The position numbers were made by a program, and so were the translations under genes. A stretch of 64,000 bases of DNA, taken from positions 2,222,501-2,286,500 of the forward strand of contig JAOTOM010005186.1 in assembly GCA_034440615.1 (NCBI GenBank), given 5' to 3'. Shown one piece after another: positions 43,771-52,660 of this stretch. Each line of letters opens with the position of its first letter. The first letter of the stretch is position 1. The notes below the pieces were generated by a model that had not been told where the DNA came from, did no database searches, and saw only the letters and a list, made by a program, of their open reading frames with translations. Origin of the DNA: Ashinkailepas kermadecensis. Taxonomy: Eukaryota; Arthropoda; Thecostraca; Neolepadidae.

Positions 43771-45590
43771 CGGTAGCGAATCTGGGAGCATATTTAATAA
43801 AATATATGAGATGCATCAAAGCTCAGCGGGTATCCGCATTTTTAACCACTATAAAATGTGGGAAGAAGGGAACTAATGATCGAACTTCATTCATCGAATT
43901 TTTGCAACGAACGCCCATACGAAGCATTCCATCACGTCAAATATGGCACAAGTCTATTATGTGGCAGCAATTAGCAAAATGTAGGAGGCCTAGCAGAAAC
44001 CGTAGCATCGCACGAAGTGTGGCGAATGCGTCGAATGCGCAAGGTGGGTGTGCACGTGCACGAACGTTGGCGTCGTGGCGACCGGGCGCTATGAACTGGA
44101 ATGTCTGAAATTGGGAACATTTTAAAGTGATTTGCATAAGTGTAATTTCAGCAGTGTGAGGCGGCTCATCAAGGGATACCAAAAGAAAACCTCAGGACAG
44201 GGTGGGGCAGTTAGGGTTGAAATCCGACGAATCAGAAACAATAGTGGTAGATTAGGCCCCTCCACAGGACAATTCAGTTCATCACTAATTATTTTGTTTC
44301 AAAATGTCCCCTTTGACAAAATAGTGATCGAAATCCGAGGACTTTTTTTAATGGGGTATGTGGACCCCCTTCAAATACGTTTGCCCCCTCCCCTTGACGC
44401 AAATATAGGTACGCCACTGGTCCCCCAATAATTTTCAGAAGCATACGCCCATGGGGCAAAGCCGACACTGAGGGGGCAAATTCCCCCTCATAGAACAACA
44501 CCGATACCCCATATAAAATGGGAGAAATTATGATTTTAAATGCATTTTCTTCCTACAAACTTGTCTTCTGTGATTACAGCCTGCATGATTAGAGCTTCCC
44601 AGCTTCAATACCTTCTCAACGACGTCATTTACAAAACTGTACAGCACAGCGAAAACCATGGACGTGGCGGCGTGAAATTTGAAGGTTTTGCGTTATTTAT
44701 GCATTGCAATTCTTACATTGTTGCATTGTTATTCATGCATTGCTGTTCAATGCTTGTTCTTGCCGTCAATTTATTCACTGAAGATTTATTATTTTAGGTT
44801 CTGTGCCAGGTGCCTTGCAGCCAGCACCAAATGCTATAAAAATAAATAAATCCCTAAGATGGCGATCAGAAAACCAACTCAATCAACTTCTCGTTGTCAA
44901 CTTCGCGAAATTGTCGTCCTAGGACTGATAAATAATCGTTTAAGCTTTCTTATGACATCCAGCTGATGGGAATGACTGATGAACAGTAGTGATGAATCTG
45001 ACTAAATTCAGTTAGACTTGGTGGACATAGAAGTGGGTTGATTAATGCGAGATATCTTTAAGATATATGCTCAGCACCAGCCCCGCCAGCTCGCTCCAAT
45101 CTAGAGGAAAGCGGGCAGATTGTTCCGGTCGAGAAAGCATTAAGACATTGGTTTGTTTTGGCACTTAGGTATTTATCCACATATTACTTATTTATACCCT
45201 GATATGGCCTAGTTCTCAGCGAGATAAAAAAAGATTGTTATTTCGTTTTGCGCACCATGACAAGAACAACCAAAACATCAATATGAAATCATGTTTCCCA
45301 TTCTGGAACCATACTAAAAGCCTAAAAAAACATTAGGAGGCCCTAACACAGTAGAGGCCCCCTTTCGGGAGCAGGAGGCCCCCTTTAAACATTGCCCGCC
45401 CCTGGAAGTATTTCGTGGCGACGCCACTGCATGTCACATATGGAATGCACATTTGAAAGTTAAGGTTATCCGTGGGTGCGAAGACAAACCCTTTGTCAAT
45501 TTCGGGACGCATGACTTTTCTCCGCTGCATTTGATGCCGACATGACAAGCAAACATTCAACGAGCACAAAAGTGGCCGATGGTAAAACGC
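43771..45590. other. No gene recognised; dispersed-repeat fragments
   Basis: AT-leaning sequence. Near 44370-44470 it contains CCCCCAATAATTTTCAG, ACGCCCATGGGG and related words of the C-homopolymer dispersed family. Near 45340-45430 there is a GGAGGCCCCCTTT-type relic. No exon or RNA gene supported. Confidence 0.5.
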
Positions 45591-45599
45591 CCTGACCTG

Positions 45600-45860
45600 T
45601 TTTCACGGCGCCGGAGGCGCAACTCCGAGTCCAGCTTTGAAATGTGGACAATTTCCGGTCATGGCGGCGGGACGACCTTCCGGTGGGGCTCTGACCCGCC
45701 GTTCACCTGACCTGACTCCTCTCACCACGAGGCGGCTCATTTCCGGTCGCATCACGAACGCAAACGGCGCCAGGACCGCGGCCAGGGCGCCGCACAATCG
45801 CCAGGCCACAGTCAGCGCGAGGCGCAGGGCTGACGGGCGTGGTAGGCTCTGGATTTATCC
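45600..45860 (+). promoter_or_regulatory. GC-rich promoter-like block with ETS-type motifs
   Basis: CpG-rich block with three TTCCGGT words (ETS core GGAA on the other strand) near 45653, 45678 and 45740. An ATG in good context (GTCATGGCGG at 45658-45667) opens about 60 codons (MAAGRPSGGALTRRSP start). It resembles a housekeeping first exon and promoter, but no downstream exon could be attached. Confidence 0.3.
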
Positions 45861-46228
45861 AGACACATTCATTGCCGGTCGGGTCGGAAGATTGACTGCA
45901 TCCCCCCCGACAATCTCGAGCATAGCTGGCGTCACAATGTTTCGTACAACAGAAATACCTTTAGAAGCAGAAACAAATTCATCAGACCACAGCTGGCAGC
46001 ACATCCCAGAAGTTGCATGTGCATGCTGCCGGTGCGCTCCTGCCACCTATTGACTGAAACAGGAGACGCAGCTGCAATATTTCATGAACTTTTGGAACAA
46101 ATTAACCTTGGATGTTATTATACGGCCCCATAGCCTCAGTTAAGCTTCTACACTCCATAGGAAATTCCGTCCGAAGGCCTCCACATTGGCAAATTGAATT
46201 CTGAAAAAAAAAATATGGGGACCAACCA
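45861..46228. other. No gene recognised
   Basis: Flank of the foldback element; plain sequence. Confidence 0.5.
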
Positions 46229-46376
46229 GGGGGTTATCACTTCTGCAGCCGCCATAGGTCCACATTCCTGAGCTGTGACGTCACTAGTGCAGTGGCCAGG
46301 CTGCGCCGACCTTCGCCACCTCCGCCATTATATATCATTCATTGGGGCGATGTGGTCCGGGACGTAATCCGTGTAA

Positions 46377-46745
46377 TATTCTTTTAACTGCCTGCCCACG
46401 CGCATTGCGCCTCCTAGCACCGTGCCAGCCAGCTGGATACGAATCATCAGCAGAGGAGGCCTCGTTGTGCCATCAGAACGGTGGATGTCCGTGGTTGAGA
46501 GCTTTGAGGTTCTGTTCCACCTCGTCATGGGCCGGGCCACTGACCAGCAGCCAGGGATCGTCCTCCGGTTGATGGAGCTGCTGCTCCAAAAGGAGCCGGA
46601 GCTGGATTGGCGGATCGCCAGGAAGCTGGTCAGCACCCGTCTGCACATCAGGCTCCGATGGCTAAACCAGGCTAAGGCCGAGGCAGCCGCCAGGCGTCGA
46701 GCAGCCAAGCAAATCCGCCAACACGTCGGCAGCTCCAGGAAATGA
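46377..46745 (+). pseudogene. Transposase C-terminal fragment (left arm)
   Basis: About 122 codons ending at a stop, without a full N-terminus. It reads RIISRGGLVVPSERWMSVVE, then LMELLLQKEPELDWRIARKL, ARLHI-like TRLHIRLRWLNQAKAEAAA and RRRAAKQIRQ. The ISRGGLxxPS motif, the charged TRxHxRxxxLN segment and the basic tail are typical of C-termini of P-element-like/THAP-type DNA transposases. The catalytic core is missing, so it is inactive. Identity with the copy in the right arm shows it was captured in the arm before inversion. Assignment is from remembered motif style only. Confidence 0.5.
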
Positions 46746-47480
46746 AGTTGATTAGTTTGTGTGTGTGTGTGTGTGTGTTTGGGTGTCCTACTGCGGGGGG
46801 GGGAGTCGGGGGAAGATTGAAGATTCCTCCGTGAGAGAATATTTTGCTTTGAGTGAATGGAAGGATAAACTGATGGCAAACGTATGCATATGCTTGCATC
46901 TTATTGCACTGAAGGGAGTATTAAAATAAATGAGGAAGTCAGTACGTGCAGATAATATCTTCGAGGACTTAATGATGCGGGGAGGAAAAAGGCGTGAGAT
47001 GACGTCGGGTTCTTTGTGTGCACCAGTGCCACACGGATCCAATTTGGATATATACAAGCACGTGCGACCAATAGTTTGACCTGCACCTGGAAATGAGGCG
47101 GGTTAAATCCGGGGAGAGCGGATAAATATTTCCGTGTGCGGCTATAAGGCAATTTTAGTCGCCTGTTCCTGGCCCGCCCCACCCTTCAACCCTCTCTCCT
47201 CTACTTTTGCGAAATAATTTTGCGAATTCGCACGCTTGCTATAACGGCTCAAAGCGGAGCGGCTGTACTGCATCGTCAGGCGGTGTTAAAATTTAGACAC
47301 GATCGCAGCAAGTAACGTGGCGCCGTAACCACGTGCCTCGTTCGCTTAGCATGTGAATGATTCGTGAACCCCGCCCCAGGCCAGGTCAGTCAGTGTGAGA
47401 GAAGTGCACTCCAATCCCCCGGAACGGCATGCAGTAAGGTTTCTACGTAATAAATGCAAAATTGTGCGGTCGAAAAACCA

Positions 47481-47552
47481 TAGCCGGCGGAGAGATTCGA
47501 ACCCGCCAACTCTGGATTTCGAGCCCGACTTCATACCATTGCGCCACACGGC
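47481..47552 (-). repeat. tRNA-Ser-like block (left arm)
   Basis: On the - strand GCCGTGTGGCGCAATGG gives an A box, GGGCTCGAAATCC resembles the anticodon loop of tRNA-Ser(CGA), and GGCGGGTTCGAATC is a B box. The T stem has mismatches and the acceptor stem does not close well, so it is a tRNA-derived sequence rather than a confident tRNA gene. A mirrored copy lies at 48435-48506. Confidence 0.6.
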
Positions 47553-48130
47553 CTGCATCCGGCGGCCCCGAAGTTTGGGATGCGGTGTACAAGGAAACTG
47601 ACGCTATATACCACGATAGTTTGGATTGCTAGAGCAAAAGCGGTAGATAGATTGGTGAAAGAAAGCGAAGCGATCCTTCTTTCGGTACAATAATTATGTG
47701 AATTGGCGCAATATAATTCGATATATGGTTTTTCGGAAATCGCAACAGCTCCCTGTACAGCATAGGAATCGGGCTACACTGAACTTGTGACGTCACGAGC
47801 AATCAGTCCGAAGCGGTCAAATCGTCTAGTGACCATACCTGACTATATGGCCTTGGGACCAACTGTAGACACATCAAATGAATTCCGTAGCATGACGTCA
47901 CCAGGATTGTAGTTTTTCTCTTAACTGTTAGATAACATCAAATTTAAAGTTGCTATCTCTACAGATGCTTATTCGATAGAAATAGTAAGGTTTGAAACTG
48001 GTTAAAACAATTTATGAATAGAAATAAGCTACAGGTGGCACCATATCGTAAATTGCTCTTAGTTGTACATCCTCATCGTTATTGGCAGGCTCACCCAGCA
48101 TCACCGCATGTAAAGGTTTCTTGGTATCAT

Positions 48131-48660
48131 CCAAGGCCATATAGTCAGGTATGGTTACTAGACGATTTGACCACTTCGGACTGATTGCTCGTGACGTCAC
48201 AAGTTCAGTGTAGCCCGATTCCTATGCTGTACAGGGAGCTATTGCGATTTCCGAAAAACCATATATCGAATTATATTGCGCCAATTCACATAATTCTTGT
48301 ACCGAAAGAAGGATCGCTTCGCTTTCTTTCACCAATCTATCTACCGCTTTTGCTCTAGCAATCCAAACTATCGTGGTATATAGCGTCAGTTTCCTTGTAC
48401 ACCGCAACCCAAACTTCGGGGCTGCCGGAGGCAGGCCGTGTGGCGCAATGGCATGAAGTCGGGCTCGAAATCCAGAGGTGGCGGGTTCGAATCTCTCCGC
48501 CGGCTATGATTTTTCGATCGCACAATTTTGCATTTATTACGTAGAAACCGTTCTGCATGCCGCCGTGCATGCCGTTGGAGTGCACTCCTCTCACACTGAC
48601 TGACCTGGCCTGGGGCAGGGTTCACGAATCATTCACATGCTAAGCGAACGAGGCACGTGG
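48131..48660 (-). repeat. Right arm of the foldback, inner segment
   Basis: Inverted copy of 47329-47856 with scattered substitutions. It contains the tRNA-like block, a TGACGTCA at 48192-48199, and ends at CACGTGG (48654-48660), where the insertion begins. Confidence 0.85.
48435..48506 (+). repeat. tRNA-Ser-like block (right arm)
   Basis: Mirror of the - strand copy in the left arm: A box TGTGGCGCAATGG, CGA-type loop GGGCTCGAAATCC, B box GGCGGGTTCGAATC. It differs from the left copy by a few bases (GCATGAAG versus GTATGAAG). Confidence 0.6.
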
Positions 48661-49620
48661 ATTTCTATGGTTTCAAGTGGAAGGACATGTTTTCTGCGTC
48701 TCATTTAATAGTCGATTTCGCGCGTTTTGGAAGTAGAAAGTAAATTTTCAAGATGTGAATCGTACGCGTGAAGAAAGTGGAATCATGTACATGTGAATTT
48801 GAATTGGCGATCTAGATCGGTGTTGAAGAAACAGCAAGTTAAATGTAACCCATTTTAACTCTGTTTGGCAAATCGCTGACATTGTCGACCAAGCCATCGC
48901 TCGCTCAGTTACATTGATTTTTCCGTCACGGAACGTGACGTTTGTGGTGAAGAGCTTTCGCTGATGCAAGGAATATTACGGCCGTTACACAGGAACAATA
49001 TGCTATTTGTTGAACGAAACGGGCAGCGTTCCTCAGGGCATATTAGCGGGTTAAATTAATGAAAATCTCAAATATGAAGAAGTTAAAACAGCCAAATCTC
49101 TAATACTGAGGAGGAATTTCGAGTCCGTAATTGTCGAGGCCAAAACAAGAAGAAGCGCTTATTTACCTCGCAATCCGCCGGTCCCGAAATACCATTGTGA
49201 TGCAACAAGAATAACTCCCAGCCATATGATAAATTACCCATGATCCATGCTTGACAAACGGCAAACCAGCGACATATTGCAGTGTAGTGCACGGCAAATG
49301 TGCGTTTGTGCAGCGCCATCTCCGTTTCAATTACGGAAGTCCAGAACAACTCACGAAAGAATCTCGAGCTCACATGTCATCCTTCTCCATTGGATTGTAT
49401 TTATTTGTTATTTGTTCTTTCCTGCACCCTCCTACCTGTTGTTTGTTGAGCGAGGCGCCGATACTGGCTGACACGCTCCAATCTCCAGTATCCTTACCTT
49501 CCCCACCCCCCACCCCCCCCCCTTTCCCTCCCCCCCCCCCTCCCCTCTCCCTTATCCTTTCCTCTTTTTTTTCCTCTTTTCCCCTTCCACAAAAAAAACA
49601 ACCCCCATCTTTGTGTGTTT

Positions 49621-49651
<31 letters not shown>
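48661..49651 (+). mobile_element. ~991-bp poly(A)-ended insertion in the right arm
   Basis: Interrupts the right arm between two copies of CACGTGG (48654-48660 and 49652-49658). The left arm shows the empty site, so the borders are exact. The insertion ends in about 25 A's preceded by a pyrimidine-rich tract (49490-49620), the structure of a retroposed RNA on the + strand. It has no recognised protein or tRNA head. It may be a truncated LINE, a long SINE or a retroposed transcript; 7 bp is a short duplication for a LINE product. Confidence 0.75.
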
Positions 49652-50758
49652 CACGTGGTTACGGCGCCACGTTACTTGCTGCGATCGTGTCTAAATTTTA
49701 ACACCGCCTGACGATGCAGTACAGCCGCTCCGCTTTGAGCCGTTATAGCAAGCGTGCGAATTCGCAAAATTATTTCGCAAAAGTAGAGGAGAGAGGGTTG
49801 AAGGGTGGGGCGGGCCAGTAACAGGCGACTAAAATTGCCTTATAGCCGCACACGGAAATATTTATCCGCTCTCCCCGGATTTAACCCGCCTCATTTCCAG
49901 GTGCAGGTCAAACTATGGGTCGCACGTGCTTGTATGTATCCAAATTGGATCCGTGTGGCACTGGTGCACACAAAGAACCCGACGTCATCTCACGCCTTTT
50001 TCCTCCCCGCATCATTAAGTCCTCGAAGATATTATCTGCACGTACTGACTTCCTCATTTATTTTAATACTCCCTTCAGTGCAATAAGATGCAAGCATATG
50101 CATACGTTTGCCATCAGTTTATCCTTCCATTCACTCAAAGCAAAATATTATCTCACGGAGGAATCTTCAATCTTCCCCCGACTCCCCCCCCCGCAGTAGG
50201 ACACCCAAACACACACACACACACACACAAACTAATCAACTTCATTTCCTGGAGCTGCCGACGTGTTGGCGGATTTGCTTGGCTGCTCGACGCCTGGCGG
50301 CTGCCTCGGCCTTAGCCTGGTTTAGCCATCGGAGCCTGATGTGCAGACGGGTGCTGACCAGCTTCCTGGCGATCCGCCAATCCAGCTCCGGCTCCTTTTG
50401 GAGCAGCAGCTCCATCAACCGGAGGACGATCCCTGGCTGCTGGTCAGTGGCCCGGCCCATGACGAGGTGGAACAGAACCTCAAAGCTCTCAACCACGGAC
50501 ATCCACCGTTCTGATGGCACAACGAGGCCTCCTCTGCTGATGATTCGTATCCAGCTGGCTGGCACGGTGCTAGGAGGCGCAATGCGCGTGGGCAGGCAGT
50601 TAAAAGAATATTACACGGATTACGTCCCGGACCACATCGCCCCAATGAATGATATATAATGGCGGAGGTGGCGAAGGTCGGCGCAGCCTGGCCACTGCAC
50701 TAGTGACGTCACAGCTCAGGAATGTGGACCTATGGCGGCTGCAGAAGTGACAACCCCC
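49652..50758 (-). repeat. Right arm of the foldback, outer segment
   Basis: Inverted copy of 46229-47335, nearly identical, including a matching (CA)n tract near 50210-50228, a TGACGTCA at 50704-50711 and the terminal ACAACCCCC. Nothing recognisable lies between its end and 51700. Confidence 0.85.
50242..50610 (-). pseudogene. Transposase C-terminal fragment (right arm)
   Basis: Identical in its translated part to the fragment at 46377-46745, on the opposite strand as expected for an inverted repeat. The same ISRGGLVVPS and TRLHIRLRWLN motifs occur. No catalytic residues are present, so it is a relic. Confidence 0.5.
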
Positions 50759-51714
50759 GTATCATCCGGAAGCCGGCGGTGCGGCATTCATGGTGAATAG
50801 TAGGAAACCGGCAAAACGTTTTTTGGAAGCGTGGTTGTTGTTTCTTGTCTCGTAATGGTAATACTGCTTGTTTCGGTTGAGTTTCAAATGTTGACTATCA
50901 GGTTTTGTTAGCATGCTCGAAAATTAGCCTTCTGTAGTCCTGAAGTGAAGAATTGGTCGATTTTCTGCATTCTACCTCCAGCTTCAATGAAGTAGCATCT
51001 TAATGGTAAGCTATCTTGCCTTCATTTGAAGTTCAAGTAGGAGCAATATTCCCCAAAACAAATCCTTGCTGAGTGCTGACCAACTTGGAGTGCATTTCAG
51101 GATAGTATTTTACCTATCTGAATGACAAAATCTACTCCATAGCAACATTGTATTGGGGATGGGCACATGTCCCCAGTGCCCCCTTGTATCCACCCTTGTA
51201 AGCTAAAAATATAAATTATGGGGAAATTGTGAATGAGGTCATACACAGCCAATCAATCAATGACTCGATATAGTGGTGTCAGTGAACAGTTGTGTCACAA
51301 GGGTATGGTCTACAATATGTGTAGCAGCCATACACATGGTTGCTACATCCAATATTTATATGGACTACTCATATGTATGGCTGTTACAGACTGCCTTGTT
51401 AAAAACATAGGCAAGCAATTATTCCAACTTTTGTGTGTATTTAGCCATTATTAACTCAGGTGACAGGATGTGCATAAATATATATTGTCCTTTCCCAAAG
51501 TGGTTCCCAGTTGCTCATACCCGAATCCCGAGGTAGTAGGGGAAGAGTTGCCAAACACTTAAGACATCATGGAACAAATAGTTCTACTGCTGCCTCTGCA
51601 TGGCCAAACCAGTAATTGTATGGTGTTTGCTGAACACAAAAATGAACAAGCAATCCATATTCATACAGTTCCTTTTGATGAAAATCCTCTAACCACTCAA
51701 AAAGAGCAACTTTA
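50759..51714. other. No gene recognised
   Basis: AT-leaning spacer between two repeat complexes. A GTCCCCAGTGCCCCCTTG word near 51170 belongs to the style of the dispersed C-homopolymer family. No exon or RNA gene. Confidence 0.5.
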
Positions 51715-52660
51715 AAACATAACTATTTTGGGTAAATTTGTCTTCAAAGGTGTTCTTGGAATTTCTGGATTTTTTGGCTGAATATTATGTTTATGAACGT
51801 GATTCTGAAGATGCCATCATTCGTTTTCTCCGTAAATGCTTACGTCTCTGTTAATCTTAGCGATAATATATATAATGCGCCGTATATGCCACACTGCTGC
51901 TCTTTGTTGCATAATTTATCCATCCCTCACCTGGCACTTCTCAGATGTGATTAAAGGGACATTCAACACTTCACGCAGTTGATTCAACACTCACGTCGAA
52001 AATGCTTAATTTCTGCCGCTTTACCACATAGATGACACACCACCACTCTTCAACCACAATGCCGAAAAAACTAAACATACAGCACGGCTCAGAGAGCAGC
52101 CAGCTTCTGCTTGGTCTCGTCTTGCCTCACGACTTCCAACAAATATTATAATAATTCATAATTAAATAGGAAAACCTAACCCAACCTAACCTAACCTAAC
52201 GTAATACAATCTACTCTTATCTAAACTAATATAAACTCATATATTATAAGTTAAAAACACAAGCGTAATATTTATCGTGACGTCATCCGTACACACAGCC
52301 TCGAGCCGTGCTCTGCTTAGTTTTTTTCGGCGTTCTGATGGAGTAGTGTCGGTGTGTCATCTATGTGGCAAAGAGGTGGAAACTAAGCATTTTCGATGTG
52401 AAAAAGTGTTGAATCAACTGCGTGAAGTGTTGAATGTCCCTTTAATCACGTCTGAGAAGTGCCAGGTGAGGGATGGATAAATTATGCAACAAATAACAGC
52501 AGTGTGGCATATATGGCGCATTATAGATATTATCACTAAGATTAACCGAGACGTAAGCATTTACAGAGAAAACGAATGATCGCATCTTCAGAATCACGTT
52601 CATAAACATATTCCGTTAAAAAAATCCAAGAGTTCTAAAAATGCCATTTAAGAAAACAAT
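51715..52660. mobile_element. Palindromic element E1 with central TTAGG tract
   Basis: About 945 bp folding back on itself. The left half (from GGTGTTCTTGGAATTTCTGG near 51748) matches the reverse complement of the right half (to CCAAGAGTTCTAAAAATGCC near 52645). The halves share GTTAATCTTAGCGATAATAT, TTCTCCGTAAATGCTTACGT and an exon-like segment. Near the centre is ACCCAACCTAACCTAACCTA (52175-52199) and a TGACGTCA at 52278-52285. It is related to E2. Confidence 0.75.
52325..52468 (+). pseudogene. Zinc-finger-like exon captured in E1
   Basis: Within the right half an open stretch reads VVSVCHLCGKEVETKHFRCE, then KVLNQLREVLNVPLITSEKC, and ends at a donor-like CCAG|GTGAGG. A CxxC followed by a helical L..L.xVL.V segment and a later C recalls the first half of a ZAD (zinc-finger-associated) domain. 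Two further copies, in the left half of E1 and of E2 (- strand), carry small deletions that break the frame. The identification is tentative. Confidence 0.35.

Larger units (their letters stand above)
46229..47856 (+). repeat. Left arm of the foldback
   Basis: Arm of about 1628 bp. In order: terminal GGGGGTTATCAC, a TGACGTCA, the transposase C-terminal fragment, (GT)n near 46757-46780, plain sequence, a tRNA-like block, a second TGACGTCA and the inner end GGCCTTGG at 47849-47856. It preserves the uninterrupted form of the CACGTGG site (CCACGTG at 47329-47335) that carries an insertion in the right arm. Confidence 0.85.
46229..50758. mobile_element. 4.5-kb foldback element
   Basis: A giant inverted repeat. 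The left arm 46229-47856 pairs with a right arm 48131-50758, in which 48661-49658 is an extra insertion plus its duplicated target. The arms are about 1.63 kb each and nearly identical, including a (GT)n tract, a transposase fragment and a tRNA-like block; the unpaired centre is about 274 bp. The outer ends read GGGGGTTATCACTTCTGCAG and, at the other end, GGGGGTTGTCACTTCTGCAG. No clear flanking duplication was seen. Foldback (TIR-dominated) elements are normally mobilised in trans by a DNA transposase. Confidence 0.85.

Noticed and set aside
48012..48200. - strand open frame in the centre of the foldback (NRLVTIPDYMALDD..)
   Set aside because: Only about 60 codons, no recognised family, partly in the arm; may be transposase debris but cannot be supported.
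47481..48506. True tRNA-Ser genes
   Set aside because: A and B boxes and a CGA-type loop are present, but the T stem is mismatched and the acceptor stem does not close; the copies sit in the arms of a repeat.
46229..50758. Palindrome as an assembly artefact
   Set aside because: Arms differ by substitutions and one arm has a private insertion with its own target duplication; still, read support was not available, so this is only a provisional rejection.
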